Positions 16,060-25,671 of a DNA stretch of 64,000 nucleotides are shown here, piece by piece. Source of the stretch: Clostridium beijerinckii (GTDB lineage Bacteria > Bacillota > Clostridia > Clostridiales > Clostridiaceae); contig NZ_CP073653.1 in the NCBI RefSeq assembly GCF_018223745.1, forward strand, positions 2,322,001-2,386,000, in the 5' to 3' direction. Position numbers and translations under genes: made by a program. Numbering within the stretch: the stretch's first letter is position 1; each line of letters starts with the position of its first letter. The notes beneath the pieces were generated by a model. It saw only the letters and a program-made list of their open reading frames with translations. It was not told where the DNA came from and ran no database searches.

Positions 16060-16677
16060 ATGATTAAATACTTATTACAAGGGCTTCTATTTGGACTTGC
16101 TTATGTAGCACCAATAGGAACACAAAACTTATATGTAATAAATACTGCTATGCAAAAAAGTAAGGCTGAAACATATAAAGTTGCACTTATAACTATCTTA
16201 TTTGATATTTCATTAGCGATTTCGTGCTTTTTTGGAATAGGGGCGCTTATTCAAAAATACCATATATTAAAATTGGCAATACTTCTATTTGGATTTGTCG
16301 TTATAATTTACATAGGAGCTGGATTAATAAGAACATTTTCACAAATGTTAGAAGATAAAAAGCTGGGTGATAATTCATTTATTAAGATTACCATTTCTTG
16401 CTTTGCTGTTACGTGGCTTAATCCTCAGGCAATAATTGATGGATCCTTATTATTAGGTGGATTCAATGCTTCACTTCCAGCAGAAATGTCAAAGTACTTT
16501 ATATTGGGGGTCTGCATGGCATCAGTCATATGGTTTAGTGGACTTGCAGGATTCGTAGGGAAGTTTAGCAGTAAATTTAATAAAATAATTAAATGGATCA
16601 ACATAATTTGTGGACTAATACTTATATTCTATGGCTTAAAATTAGGATACTCATTTATTGAAGCAATATATTTATAG
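16060..16677 (+). CDS. LysE family amino-acid exporter
   Basis: The 205-residue membrane protein has about six hydrophobic segments and the LysE/ArgO start: LLFGLAYVAPIGTQNLYVIN, which carries the conserved PxGxxN-like motif. ISCFAVTWLNPQAIIDG is the second family landmark (TWLNPxAxxD). Members export basic or other amino acids across the cytoplasmic membrane. It has a strong AAAGGGGG ribosome site and follows a MocR regulator, which likely senses the exported compound. ArgO/LysE-like specificity for arginine or lysine is only an inference from family resemblance. Confidence 0.9.
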   Translation: MIKYLLQGLLFGLAYVAPIGTQNLYVINTAMQKSKAETYKVALITILFDISLAISCFFGIGALIQKYHILKLAILLFGFVVIIYIGAGLIRTFSQMLEDKKLGDNSFIKITISCFAVTWLNPQAIIDGSLLLGGFNASLPAEMSKYFILGVCMASVIWFSGLAGFVGKFSSKFNKIIKWINIICGLILIFYGLKLGYSFIEAIYL

Positions 16678-16689
16678 CTTTTTTGTGGC

Positions 16690-16975
16690 TATAGATAACC
16701 TAAGTGAGACTTAAACTTATGCAATAATCCACCGAAAGCAGAAACATTGTTATTTCACAGGACTATGAAAATTTCGCTGAAAGTTCTAAATTGCAGGTTG
16801 CACAACTAATGCTTGCTCCCAATTTCATTGTGACAAGCATTAGTTGAACAACCTACAATTAAGAGCTTTTAACAGCTCATTTTCGATGCCTGCTGCATAA
16901 AAATGTTTCTACTTTCTAGTATGGTATTTATTGCAAAGTATAAATGAAATTCTTAAGTCGTTTATCTATAGATAA
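16690..16975 (+). repeat. Family A MITE-like element, copy A7
   Basis: About 285 bp immediately joined to the next copy. Contains TTATGCAATAATCCACCGAAA as in 7660, an inner stem CAGGTTGCACAAC / GTTGAACAACCT around TGCTTGCTCCC, and ends in TTATCTATAGATAAC. Confidence 0.75.
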
Positions 16976-17262
16976 CACAATCATAAACTATACTTAGACT
17001 ATGAAATATATCCAACAAGAAATGAGTAATATACTTTTGTGGAATGTTTCATTGGTAATTTTGATGGATGTGATTCTTGGCTATAAGTTGTTCCAAATGT
17101 GCTAGTTCAAAGCTTGTTCTTTGAGGCTAGCACTTTGGGTGCAACTTTATAGCCTTAGAATCACTCATCAGAATTACCTAGAAACTGGAACAAAAGTATA
17201 TTATTCATTTCGGCGAGGTATACACATAAGTATGGATTATAGCTGATATATCTATATACAAA
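16972..17262 (+). repeat. Family A MITE-like element, copy A8
   Basis: About 290 bp; its reverse complement is at 25672-25992. Terminal repeats: TATAGATAACACAATCATAA at the left, and its imperfect inverse TAGCTGATATATCTATA at the right. The core is GTTGTTCCAAATGTGCTAG, CAAAGCTTG and CACTTTGGGTGCAAC. Confidence 0.8.
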
Positions 17263-17321
17263 AATGTATTTGTTGGATACAATAAAGGTGAAATTACTTA
17301 CATAATGAGGAGATTCATGAT

Positions 17322-18278
17322 ATGAAATATTATTTTGCACCATTAGAAGGTGTTACTGGATATGTATATAGGAATGCATATGAAACTTTTTTTGGACAAA
17401 TTGATAAGTACTTTATGCCATTTATATCACAAACTAAGAATAAAGGTTTTACTTCTAGAGAGCTAAACGATGTGTTGCCTGAGCATAATGAAGGAATCAA
17501 TGTTATTCCTCAGATACTCACTAATAATTCTGAGTATTTCATTGATACTGTAAATCAGTTGAGTAAATTTGGATATGATGAAGTTAATTTAAATTTAGGA
17601 TGCCCATCTGGCACTGTTGTTGCAAAGCATAAGGGATCAGGATTTCTTGCACAAAGAAAGCAGCTCGATGAATTTTTAGAGGATATATTTTCAAATGCGT
17701 CAAGCAAAATTTCCATAAAGACAAGAATTGGAAAGGATTCGCCAGATGAATTTTATGAGTTAATTGAAATCTTTAATAAATATCCTTTAGAGGAGCTTAT
17801 AATTCATCCAAGAATTCAGACAGACTTTTATAAAAATAAGCCTAACATGAAAGTGTTTAAGGATGCATTGGCATTAAGTAAAAATCCTATTTGTTATAAT
17901 GGTGATATTTTTAATGTAGAAGATTATAAGAAATTATCCGAAGCTCATCCAAAGCTTGAAGCAGTAATGCTTGGTAGAGGACTTATTGCAAATCCGGGAT
18001 TGATTGAAGAAATTAAGACCAATCGTCTTATGGATAAAGAGTTAATAAAGGCATTTCATGATAAAGTCTGCATAGGATATGAAGAAGTTCTTTCAGGTGA
18101 TAAAAATGTCTTATTTAAAATGAAAGAATTATGGTTTTATATGATACATATCTTTACTAATAGTGATAAATATGCTAAAAAGATAAGAAAGACTAGTAGT
18201 TTACAGGAATACAAAGGAATCATATCAAGCATGTTTCAGGAACTTGATATAAAGAAAACAGATATACATGGATTTTAA
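17322..18278 (+). CDS. tRNA-dihydrouridine synthase family protein
   Basis: The 318-residue TIM-barrel flavoprotein starts with YYFAPLEGVTGYVYRNAY, the Dus FMN-binding first strand. It has the catalytic cysteine in NLNLGCPSGTVV, the basic KHKGSGFL loop, SIKTRIGKD, LIIHPRIQTDFY and the phosphate-binding ends YNGDI and MLGRGLIANP. Dus enzymes reduce specific uridines in tRNA using FMN and NADPH. The length is typical. GGAG precedes ATG 17322. It stands alone between family A elements and an intergenic stretch. Which uridine it modifies cannot be told. Confidence 0.9.
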   Translation: MKYYFAPLEGVTGYVYRNAYETFFGQIDKYFMPFISQTKNKGFTSRELNDVLPEHNEGINVIPQILTNNSEYFIDTVNQLSKFGYDEVNLNLGCPSGTVVAKHKGSGFLAQRKQLDEFLEDIFSNASSKISIKTRIGKDSPDEFYELIEIFNKYPLEELIIHPRIQTDFYKNKPNMKVFKDALALSKNPICYNGDIFNVEDYKKLSEAHPKLEAVMLGRGLIANPGLIEEIKTNRLMDKELIKAFHDKVCIGYEEVLSGDKNVLFKMKELWFYMIHIFTNSDKYAKKIRKTSSLQEYKGIISSMFQELDIKKTDIHGF

Positions 18279-18448
18279 TGGTTCAATTATCATATAGATT
18301 TTAATGCTTAAATTATCTCATAGATTGAGAAAGTTTTTAATGGGATAAATTTTTGTATAAATGAAATTTATACCTAACTACTGTTTATTATAGAAAATAA
18401 GCGTAAAATAATTAGAATATTGCTATAAAGATACATTAATAGGAATAA

Positions 18449-18557
18449 TATATATTGGAAAAATAATTCTTCATTATAATTCTAAAAATATTGCAATAAT
18501 TTTAGAATTATAATGAATTGTGAAATGTGCATTATGAATTGAAAAATATATATTTAT
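18449..18557 (+). repeat. Family B repeat, copy 3
   Basis: Matches the family: ATATTGGAAAAATAATTCTT, then AAAAATATTGCAATAATTTTA, then AATTGTGAAATGTGCATTAT and an AATTGAAAAATATATA end. The remaining parts of the 18279-18615 gap show nothing else recognisable. Confidence 0.75.
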
Positions 18558-18615
18558 AAAATTTGGAATATAATCACTGATATTTTTATAATTTATTGTA
18601 TCAGGGGGTGATTAT

Positions 18616-18840
18616 ATGGGCGTTAAAGAAATAATTGAGAAATACAGGGGTAAAAATGCAGATATGCAAAACATTATCGCAAACCTTGTTCTCGCAGTGG
18701 CAGATTTAAATGCCAAAAACAAAATCTTAGTGGATATACTAAAGAAGAATGAAATAGAGATTCATATAACTAATAAGAAATATCAAAAATATTTAAGTGA
18801 TTCGCTGGAGAGTATATTATCGAAGATTTACAAAGACTAG
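18616..18840 (+). CDS. Small helical protein of unknown function upstream of fabV
   Basis: A 74-residue protein with a strong GGGGGTG ribosome site before ATG. It is predicted to be almost all helix, with Leu/Ile/Lys-rich segments (NLVLAVADLNAKNKILVDIL) of coiled-coil character and a basic C-terminus. No cysteine, no membrane segment and no known domain were recognised. It lies 32 bases upstream of the fabV start and is probably cotranscribed with it, so a role linked to the reductase is possible but not shown. Confidence 0.55.
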   Translation: MGVKEIIEKYRGKNADMQNIIANLVLAVADLNAKNKILVDILKKNEIEIHITNKKYQKYLSDSLESILSKIYKD

Positions 18841-18872
18841 CCAAAGAAGATTTTATAAATGGAGGATATAGA

Positions 18873-20069
18873 ATGATATTTAAACCTGAATTAATTAAGG
18901 GAATAGCGAAAACAAGCCATCCATATGGATGTAGAAAAGAAGTACTAAACCAAATCGAATACTGTAAGAATGCAAAGCAATTTCATGGCCCTAAAAAAGT
19001 GCTTATTATTGGAGCATCATCAGGTTTTGGCCTTGCTACAAGAATTTCTTTAGCCTTTGGTGGAGCGAAGGCTGATACAATTGGAGTTTCGTTTGAAACA
19101 GGAATTACAGATAGGAGAACAGGGACTGCAGGTTGGTATAATAATATATTTTTTAAAGAGTTTGCAGAAAAAGAAGGACTTATTGCAAAAAACTTTATAG
19201 GAGATGCATTTTCAGATGAAGTTAAAGAAAATGTTATAAAATATATAAAGGATGAGTTTGGAAAGATTGATTTACTTATTTATAGTTTAGCATCTCCAAG
19301 AAGAAAAGAGCCTAAGACAGGTAATATATACGATTCAACTTTAAAAACTACATCTGGAGAATTTCAGGGACCGACAATTGATATGGAGAAAGATGAACTT
19401 GTTACGACTAAAGTTAATTCAGCAACTGATAAAGAGATAGAAGCAACGAAAAAAGTAATGGGAGGTGAAGATTGGAGCGAGTGGTGTAAACTACTTCTTG
19501 AAAATGATTGCCTCTCTGATAAGGCTATAACAATTTCGTATTCATATATTGGAGCATCAAGAACATATAAAATTTATAGGGAAGGTACAATAGGAGAGGC
19601 TAAACGCCATCTTGAAAATACTGCAATTCAAATAGATAAAGATTGGAAAAAGAAGATTAATGGAAAGGCTTTTGTTTCTGTAAATAAAGCAATTGTAACT
19701 AAGGCAAGTGCATATATACCTTCTTTCTCATTGTATGCAGCGGTATTATATAAAGTAATGAAAGAAAAGAATTTACATGAAAACTGCATTATGCAGATGC
19801 AAAGAATGTTTGCTGATAAAATATATGCAGAAAATCCACTTGAATTTGATGATAGTGGAAGATTAAGAATGGATGATTGGGAACTTAGGGAAGATGTACA
19901 AAGTGAAGTTAATGAATTGTGGGAAAAAATAACTTCAGATAATTTTAAAATATTATCGGATTATGACGGATATAAAAAGGAATTTATGCAGTTAAATGGA
20001 TTTGAAATTGATGGAGTCAATTATAGTGAAGACATTGATATAGAAGCATTAAAAAGGCTAGAACCATAG
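18873..20069 (+). CDS. fabV: Trans-2-enoyl-CoA/ACP reductase (NADH), FabV/Ter family
   Basis: The 398-residue protein has the FabV hallmarks: the NADH-binding VLIIGASSGFGLATRISLAF near residue 45, DLLIYSLASPRRKEP near 135, and the Tyr-(X)8-Lys active site in YKIYREGTIGEAKRHL. It reduces crotonyl-CoA or other trans-2-enoyl thioesters with NADH in the cytosol. In clostridia this can serve fatty-acid synthesis as an enoyl-ACP reductase resistant to FabI inhibitors, or butyrate/butanol flux. GGAGG precedes ATG 18873 and a terminator follows. The length is that of the family. Confidence 0.95.
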   Translation: MIFKPELIKGIAKTSHPYGCRKEVLNQIEYCKNAKQFHGPKKVLIIGASSGFGLATRISLAFGGAKADTIGVSFETGITDRRTGTAGWYNNIFFKEFAEKEGLIAKNFIGDAFSDEVKENVIKYIKDEFGKIDLLIYSLASPRRKEPKTGNIYDSTLKTTSGEFQGPTIDMEKDELVTTKVNSATDKEIEATKKVMGGEDWSEWCKLLLENDCLSDKAITISYSYIGASRTYKIYREGTIGEAKRHLENTAIQIDKDWKKKINGKAFVSVNKAIVTKASAYIPSFSLYAAVLYKVMKEKNLHENCIMQMQRMFADKIYAENPLEFDDSGRLRMDDWELREDVQSEVNELWEKITSDNFKILSDYDGYKKEFMQLNGFEIDGVNYSEDIDIEALKRLEP

Positions 20070-20089
20070 ATTAATGAATGTTTATGTTA

Positions 20090-20121
20090 AGAAGTATCAA
20101 AAGGGTACTTCTTATTTTTTT
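20090..20121 (+). terminator. Intrinsic terminator after fabV
   Basis: AAGAAGTA and TACTTCTT pair around a nine-base loop and are followed by ATTTTTTT. Confidence 0.85.
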
Positions 20122-20149
20122 ATAAATATATTTTAGAGAGATAATAATA

Positions 20150-20179
20150 TTTCAAAAAATATTGTACCTGTGGTATAAT
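20150..20179 (+). promoter_or_regulatory. Probable promoter of the cache histidine kinase gene
   Basis: TTTCAA, 18 bases, then TATAAT at 20174-20179 with TGTGG just before the -10 box. The kinase ATG is about 97 bases downstream. Confidence 0.45.
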
Positions 20180-20276
20180 TATCCGGGTATGCAATAAATC
20201 AAATAGCTATGTATATTATGGTCGTATTTGATTTTAGTGTTAATAAATATAATTAACTAGGGAGAAGTGTTTTGAA

Positions 20277-22211
20277 ATGAGAATAAAATATAAACTTATC
20301 GTTAGCTATTTGATCTTAATTGTATTTGCTGTAAGTGTATTGGGGTTGTTAATTGGGAATAAATCTAACAAAGCAGTTTTTAAAGAGGTTAACGAAAAAA
20401 GTCAACGTTTAACAGAATCAATTATTACAACTTTGAGTGTAAGAAATGATTTGCTTACTGAGAAATCTTATGGAGATTTAAATTTTGCAAATAACGTATT
20501 AAACAATTTAGCTGATATGAGAGTTGATTACAATGAAATCATAAAAGTTGGAGATTTTAACTTACCAGTTTTATATTCAGGAAATCAAAGAATATCCTTA
20601 GATAATACTATAGTTGATAAACTAAAACAATCAACAGGTAGTATAGCAACAATGTTCTTATTACAAGATGATAAACTAATTAGGGTTTCTACTACCGTAT
20701 TTAATAATGGTAATAGGATATTAGGTACATATATTTCAAGCGATACTGAGGCTTATAAAAAGACACTAAATAATGAAGAATATATTGGTGATATTAGAAT
20801 AGAAGGAATTGGATATTTAACGAGAATGAAGCCAATATTAGATAAAGATAAAAAAGTAATAGGGGCAATAGGGTTAGGCAATAAAATTAGTAATGATTAT
20901 TTAGACAAGACATTAAGTAATATTAAATTAGGGAAGACTGGATATGCGTACATACTAGACTCTGAAGGAAATGTAATTCTTCATCCATCTGATAGTGGAA
21001 AGAATGTAAGTGACTACGATTTTGTTCAAAAAATGCATAATGAAAAAAGTGGAATGATTGAGTACACTTATAACGGAGTTAAGAAATTAGGATATTATCA
21101 GTATTTTGAAGCTTGGCATTGGTATGTAGTTACTACAGCAGATTATGAGGAATTAAACTCTTCAGCAAAATCAATTTTGACGACCACAATAGCTACAGGG
21201 GGAATAATTATTGTTTTAGGCGGAATTATAGCGTTATTTTTAGCTAATACATTAGTTAAGCCTATTAACAAGTTGAAATCTTGTATGGAGATAGCGAGTA
21301 AAGGTGATTTAACAATACGATGTAATATAGATAGTAAAGATGAGATAGGAGTTTTAGCAAATAGTTTTAATGATATGCTGGCAGAAAATAAAAGATTACT
21401 AGAAGAAACTGTGCAGTATGAAAAATTAAAAACGGAATTTATTGCTAATATGTCACATGAATTAAGGACTCCTTTAAATATTATATTTTCAACAGCTCAG
21501 TTATTTAATGTACTTATAAATAGGGATGAGGATTTAAATACTGAGAAAATGAAGAATTATACAAATAGTATAAAGCAAAACTGTTATAGGTTAGTAAGAT
21601 TGGTGAATAATCTTATAGATATAACAAAGATTGATTCAGGTTATATGAAACTAGAATTGAAAAATGGCAATATAGTACAAGTTGTAGAGGATATAACACA
21701 ATCGACTGCTGAGTATGTAGAGTATATGTCTAGAACAATAATATTTGATACAGATAATGAAGAAAAAATTATGGCTTTTGATGAGGAAAAATTAGAAAGA
21801 ATTTTGCTTAATCTAATTTCCAATGCTACTAAATTCACTGAACCAGGAGACAAAATAAGTGTTAATTTATATGATATGGATGATTATATAGTTATCTCTG
21901 TAAAAGATACAGGAAGAGGAATTCCAGAGGAAAAAGTATCGCAGCTTTTCCAACGATTTAAGCAGGTAGAACGATTATTAAATAGAAGTCATGAAGGAAG
22001 TGGAATTGGGTTATCCATAGTTAAAGCCTTAGTTGAGATGCATGAAGGAACAATAGAAGTAAAAAGTGTATATGGAGAAGGTACAGAGTTTATTATATGC
22101 CTTCCTGTTAAGATAGTTCCAGAAGATGAAGGTAAGAAAAACAAAAATGGTTATTCAAACCAATCTAAGGTTGAAAATATAAATATTGAGTTTTCAGACA
22201 TATATAGCTAA
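20277..22211 (+). CDS. Membrane sensor histidine kinase with Cache and HAMP domains
   Basis: Membrane segments at residues about 7-27 and 301-322 flank an extracellular Cache region that ends with GKTGYAYILDSEGNVILHPS and YYQYFEAWHWYVVTT, typical of dCache/sCache sensors. A HAMP linker follows, then the H-box NMSHELRTPLNII, the N-box LLNLISNATKF, DTGRGIPEEKV and GSGIGLSIVKALVEMHEG. It should sense a small extracellular ligand and phosphorylate an unlinked response regulator. Unlike chemoreceptors it ends in a full kinase core. No regulator gene is adjacent. The downstream thiamine operon has its own promoter and riboswitch, so no link to thiamine is implied. Confidence 0.9.
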   Translation: MRIKYKLIVSYLILIVFAVSVLGLLIGNKSNKAVFKEVNEKSQRLTESIITTLSVRNDLLTEKSYGDLNFANNVLNNLADMRVDYNEIIKVGDFNLPVLYSGNQRISLDNTIVDKLKQSTGSIATMFLLQDDKLIRVSTTVFNNGNRILGTYISSDTEAYKKTLNNEEYIGDIRIEGIGYLTRMKPILDKDKKVIGAIGLGNKISNDYLDKTLSNIKLGKTGYAYILDSEGNVILHPSDSGKNVSDYDFVQKMHNEKSGMIEYTYNGVKKLGYYQYFEAWHWYVVTTADYEELNSSAKSILTTTIATGGIIIVLGGIIALFLANTLVKPINKLKSCMEIASKGDLTIRCNIDSKDEIGVLANSFNDMLAENKRLLEETVQYEKLKTEFIANMSHELRTPLNIIFSTAQLFNVLINRDEDLNTEKMKNYTNSIKQNCYRLVRLVNNLIDITKIDSGYMKLELKNGNIVQVVEDITQSTAEYVEYMSRTIIFDTDNEEKIMAFDEEKLERILLNLISNATKFTEPGDKISVNLYDMDDYIVISVKDTGRGIPEEKVSQLFQRFKQVERLLNRSHEGSGIGLSIVKALVEMHEGTIEVKSVYGEGTEFIICLPVKIVPEDEGKKNKNGYSNQSKVENINIEFSDIYS

Positions 22212-22230
22212 AGAAGATGGTAAATTTTCA

Positions 22231-22259
22231 TTGACATTCTTACATTTAGAGTATAAAAT
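22231..22259 (+). promoter_or_regulatory. Promoter of the TPP-riboswitch operon
   Basis: TTGACA (22231-22236), 17 bases, then TAAAAT (22254-22259). The riboswitch aptamer starts about ten bases later. Confidence 0.7.
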
Positions 22260-22267
22260 TTAGACGA

Positions 22268-22346
22268 GTACTAGGGGAGCCAGAATGGCTGAGATGAGTT
22301 TTCAGACCCTTTGAACCTGCACTGGGTAATGCCAGCGAAGGGAAGT
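22268..22346 (+). promoter_or_regulatory. TPP (thiamine pyrophosphate) riboswitch
   Basis: All conserved THI-box blocks are present in order: GGGGAGCC, GGCTGAGATGAG, ACCCTTTGAACCTG, TGGGTAATGCCAGCG and AAGGGAAG. The aptamer lies about 100 bases before tenA. Binding of thiamine pyrophosphate should lower expression of the tenA-thiZXY operon. The expression platform in 22350-22445 is not obvious; no strong terminator was found there. Confidence 0.97.
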
Positions 22347-22451
22347 TATAAGATAATATAAAGCTAAATCTAAAGGTAGTAGATTTACAATTTAATTAGA
22401 TTATTAACTCTTTTCAATGGTATTTTAGTACTGTTTGGAAGGAGTTTTTTT

Positions 22452-23120
22452 ATGCAATTTTCACAAAGATTATTATTGAAAGGTAAACCTATTTGGGAAG
22501 CATGCTTGGAGCATCCTTTTCTTAAGGAACTTAGTGAGGGGACTTTAAAGGAAGATAAGTTTTGCTTTTACGTTAAACAGGATTATGTTTATCTAATAGA
22601 TTATATAAAGCTTTTTGCATTAGGTATGGTTAAAGCAGATTCATTAGAAGATATACAAGCCTTTGCTAAATGTGCAAATGCTATAGTAAATATTGAAATG
22701 GATGCACATACTGAATATGCTAAGAAGTTTGGAATAACTAGGGAAGAATTAGAGGCCACAAAGCCAAATGCAAGCAATTTGTCATACACAAAGTTTATGT
22801 TACAGGTATCATCAGAAGGATCGTTAGCTGAACTAGTAGCAGCGCTGCTTCCATGTATGTGGAGCTATGCATTTATTGGGAAAACCTTAGCAAAGAATAG
22901 TAAGGCATTAGAGCATCCACTTTACAGTGAATGGATACTTACATATGCAACCGAAGAATATAACAAGGAAAATGATTGGTGCGTAAAACTTATGGATAAA
23001 CTAGCAGAAGGGCTTCCAGAAAGACAACTTCAAAAATTAGAAGAAATTTTCATTATATCTTCAAAATATGAATATATGTTTTGGGATGGGTGCTACAAAA
23101 AGGAAAGTTGGGTTATTTAG
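22452..23120 (+). CDS. tenA: TenA family aminopyrimidine aminohydrolase (thiaminase II)
   Basis: The 222-residue all-helical protein has the TenA landmarks: FCFYVKQDYVYLIDYIKLFA, the nucleophile Cys in LLPCMWSYAFIG, YSEWILTYATEEY, and the late glutamate in SSKYEYMFWDG. TenA hydrolyses aminomethyl-aminopyrimidine, a thiamine breakdown product, to the hydroxymethyl-pyrimidine used for thiamine synthesis. It is the first gene after the TPP riboswitch and is followed with no gap by an ABC importer operon, the known arrangement for pyrimidine salvage. GGAAGGAG precedes ATG. Confidence 0.95.
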   Translation: MQFSQRLLLKGKPIWEACLEHPFLKELSEGTLKEDKFCFYVKQDYVYLIDYIKLFALGMVKADSLEDIQAFAKCANAIVNIEMDAHTEYAKKFGITREELEATKPNASNLSYTKFMLQVSSEGSLAELVAALLPCMWSYAFIGKTLAKNSKALEHPLYSEWILTYATEEYNKENDWCVKLMDKLAEGLPERQLQKLEEIFIISSKYEYMFWDGCYKKESWVI

Positions 23121-23882
23121 ATGAAAGCATTGGAAATTAATAATTTATCCTTTGGATATAAGGATTCGGATAAATTAATAGTAGATGATTTATCTTTTGA
23201 TATAAATAAAAATGAATTTGTCACAATTATTGCACCTAGTGGCACAGGCAAAAGTACCCTTTTTCGATTAATTTTAGGACTATTAAAGCCACAAAAGGGT
23301 AAAATAGATATATTAAAAGATGGTAATAAAAATATTATAGGATATATGCCTCAAAAAGATTCTTTAATGCCTTGGAGAAATATTCTTGACAATACAGCAA
23401 TTGGACTTGAATTAAATGGTTATAGTAAGAAAGAAGCCAGAAAAGTGGCAGCTACATACTTTGAGGGTTTTGGACTTAAGGGAACTGAAAAATATTATCC
23501 ACATGAATTATCAGGTGGTATGAGGCAGAGAGCTTCATTTTTAAGAGCAATAGTAAATAATCCTTCCATAATCTTATTGGATGAGCCATTTTCTTCTCTA
23601 GATGCGTTAACAAGAAGAAAGATGCAGTCATGGCTTTTAGATCTTTGCCAAAGACAAAGTAATACTGTGTTCATGATAACTCATGATATAGAGGAAGCTT
23701 TACTTTTATCAGATAGAATTCTTATTTGTACGGAGCTTCCATATAGAAATCTAAAATCTATAGATGTAAATATTGAAAGACCAAGGAATTATGAGACCAC
23801 ACTTTCTAGTGAGTTTATTGAGCTAAAAAGAGATATTTTAAATGTTCTTGACTCCTTAGAAGAAAATAAAGGGGGGATATAG
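23121..23882 (+). CDS. thiZ: ABC transporter ATPase for thiamine pyrimidine precursor (ThiZ)
   Basis: The 253-residue ATPase has Walker A PSGTGKST, the Q-loop in IIGYMPQKDSLMPWRN, the signature LSGGMRQR, Walker B IILLDEPFSSLDA and switch His in ITHD. This is the TauB/SsuB-like subgroup that serves NMT1-type binding proteins. Its ATG directly follows the tenA stop codon, so translation is coupled. It powers uptake of a formylaminopyrimidine-like precursor through the next two gene products; that substrate is known for ThiXYZ systems and inferred here from the riboswitch and tenA. Confidence 0.92.
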   Translation: MKALEINNLSFGYKDSDKLIVDDLSFDINKNEFVTIIAPSGTGKSTLFRLILGLLKPQKGKIDILKDGNKNIIGYMPQKDSLMPWRNILDNTAIGLELNGYSKKEARKVAATYFEGFGLKGTEKYYPHELSGGMRQRASFLRAIVNNPSIILLDEPFSSLDALTRRKMQSWLLDLCQRQSNTVFMITHDIEEALLLSDRILICTELPYRNLKSIDVNIERPRNYETTLSSEFIELKRDILNVLDSLEENKGGI

Positions 23883-23883
23883 A

Positions 23884-24666
23884 ATGAAAAAAATTAAAGA
23901 CTATATATTTCCTTTAATATTTTTGATAATTATAATTTTGGCCTGGGAATTCATAATACCATATTTTAAGGTGCCGAATTTTATTTTGCCTAGATTTTCT
24001 GAAATCATAAAGGCTTTAGTAGATCAAAAAGATTTAATATATAAACATTCTCTTATCACACTAGGGGAAGCACTATTAGGGCTTATTGCGTCCGTAATTA
24101 TAGGTATATCTTGCGCACTTTCCATATACCTTTGGAGAAATGTTTCGAAAACTTTATATCCAATTATAATTTTTTCGCAAACAATTCCGACTATAGCTTT
24201 ATCTCCAATTATGGTTATGTGGTTTGGATATACTATATGGTCAAAGGTTGCAGTGGTAATATTATTTTGTTTTTTCCCTATAGTAATAAGTACATTAGAT
24301 GGATTAAATAGTGTAGATAGAGATTTAGAGGATGTTTTAAAAGCTCTTGGAGGAAATAGATTTCAAATATTTTTTAAACTCCATATGAATTCCGTATTAC
24401 CTAATTTTTTGAGCAGTTTTAAAATAGCTGCAACCTACAGTATTTCAGGGGCTACCATTGGAGAATGGCTAGGTGCTGAAAAGGGATTAGGTATATATAT
24501 TAAGAGAGCAGCAGGAATGCTTCAGGCAGATTCTGTTTTCGCAGGAGTGTTAGTTTTATCATTTCTAGGATTAATTCTATTTTCCGTAGGATTCTTGCTA
24601 GAAAAGATTTTATTAAAATACAGAAGAGGATTGAAGGAGGACAATCATGAAATTAAAAAAGCTTAG
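23884..24666 (+). CDS. thiX: ABC transporter permease for thiamine pyrimidine precursor (ThiX)
   Basis: The 260-residue membrane protein has about six hydrophobic helices and the SsuC/TauC-type EAA loop (LEDVLKALGGNRFQIFFKLH). QTIPTIALSPIMVMWFGYTI and ISGATIGEWLGAEKGLG are also typical. It is one base after the ATPase gene stop codon, and its last 20 bases overlap the start of the binding-protein gene. It forms the inner-membrane channel of the pyrimidine importer. Confidence 0.92.
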   Translation: MKKIKDYIFPLIFLIIIILAWEFIIPYFKVPNFILPRFSEIIKALVDQKDLIYKHSLITLGEALLGLIASVIIGISCALSIYLWRNVSKTLYPIIIFSQTIPTIALSPIMVMWFGYTIWSKVAVVILFCFFPIVISTLDGLNSVDRDLEDVLKALGGNRFQIFFKLHMNSVLPNFLSSFKIAATYSISGATIGEWLGAEKGLGIYIKRAAGMLQADSVFAGVLVLSFLGLILFSVGFLLEKILLKYRRGLKEDNHEIKKA

Positions 24667-25651
24667 TATATTTTTACTATTTATTATGTTAGTTAGTTTA
24701 GTATTTAGCGGGTGCTCTAGTGCTTCCAATAATAAGGAAGACAAGAGTGCTACCAAAGAACTTAAAGAAGTTAATGTTCTTTTAGACTGGTATCCAAATG
24801 CAGTACATTCATTCTTATATGCAGCAGAAGAGCAAGGATACTTTAAAGAAGCAGGATTAAAGGTTAACTTAATTACACCTGCAGGTACAGATGATGGAAT
24901 TAAATTAGTAGCAGCAGGAAAAGCTGATTTAGCAATAAGCTATCCTAAACAAATTATCTTAGCAAGAGGCGAAAATATTCCTATTAAATCTGTTGGAGCA
25001 ATAGTTAGAAGTTCATTAAACCAACTAATGGTTCGTAAAGATTCAGGCGTTAAAACATTAAAGGATTTAGAAGGAAAAAAAGTTGGATATGCATCTTTTG
25101 ATATTGATAAAGAAACTGTTAAAGCAATGGTAGCACAAGCTGGTGGAGATCCATCAAAGGTTGAATTTGTAGATGTTGGATATGACTTAATGCCTGGAAT
25201 TGAAACAAAACAAGTTGATGCAATTATAGGTGGATATATAAACCATGAAAAAATATTATTAGAGAAAAAAGGTATTGAATTAGAAACTTTTGCGCCATCA
25301 GATTTTGGCGTGCCAAATAACTACGAATTAGCATTTGTTGCAAGTGATGATACAATTAAGAATAATAATGATACAATACAAGCGTTCTTAGGAGCTGCTA
25401 AAAAAGGATTTGAATATACTCAAAAGAATCCTGATAAGGCTTTAGATTTAATATTGAAGGCTCAAAATGAAAGTTTCCCATTAGATGAAGAGACAGAAAA
25501 GAAGAGCTTAGAGATACTTTTACCTCTTATGGAAAATGAAAGTGGTAAATTCTTAAGTCAAGATAAAGAAAATTGGAATAACAATATTAAATGGTTAAAA
25601 GATAAGAATTTACTTCAAGCTGATGTAGATAGTAAAGATGTGTTTCAATAA
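24647..25651 (+). CDS. thiY: ABC transporter substrate-binding lipoprotein, NMT1/THI5-like (ThiY)
   Basis: A signal peptide ends at the lipobox VFSGC (Cys near residue 23), so the protein is anchored outside the membrane. The mature part has the NMT1/THI5-like opening VNVLLDWYPNAVHSFLYAA and the family motif GYFKEAGLKVNL. AAGGAGG in the overlapping thiX end serves its ATG at 24647. ThiY proteins bind formylaminopyrimidine and pass it to ThiX. Operon position after the TPP riboswitch and tenA supports this over a taurine or nitrate ligand. Confidence 0.93.
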   Translation: MKLKKLSIFLLFIMLVSLVFSGCSSASNNKEDKSATKELKEVNVLLDWYPNAVHSFLYAAEEQGYFKEAGLKVNLITPAGTDDGIKLVAAGKADLAISYPKQIILARGENIPIKSVGAIVRSSLNQLMVRKDSGVKTLKDLEGKKVGYASFDIDKETVKAMVAQAGGDPSKVEFVDVGYDLMPGIETKQVDAIIGGYINHEKILLEKKGIELETFAPSDFGVPNNYELAFVASDDTIKNNNDTIQAFLGAAKKGFEYTQKNPDKALDLILKAQNESFPLDEETEKKSLEILLPLMENESGKFLSQDKENWNNNIKWLKDKNLLQADVDSKDVFQ

Positions 25652-25671
25652 TTTATCTTTGATATAGGAAA

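Noticed and set aside
22347..22451. Terminator expression platform of the TPP riboswitch
   Set aside because: Only weak stems such as TAAATCT/AGATTTA were found, without a T tract; mechanism left open.
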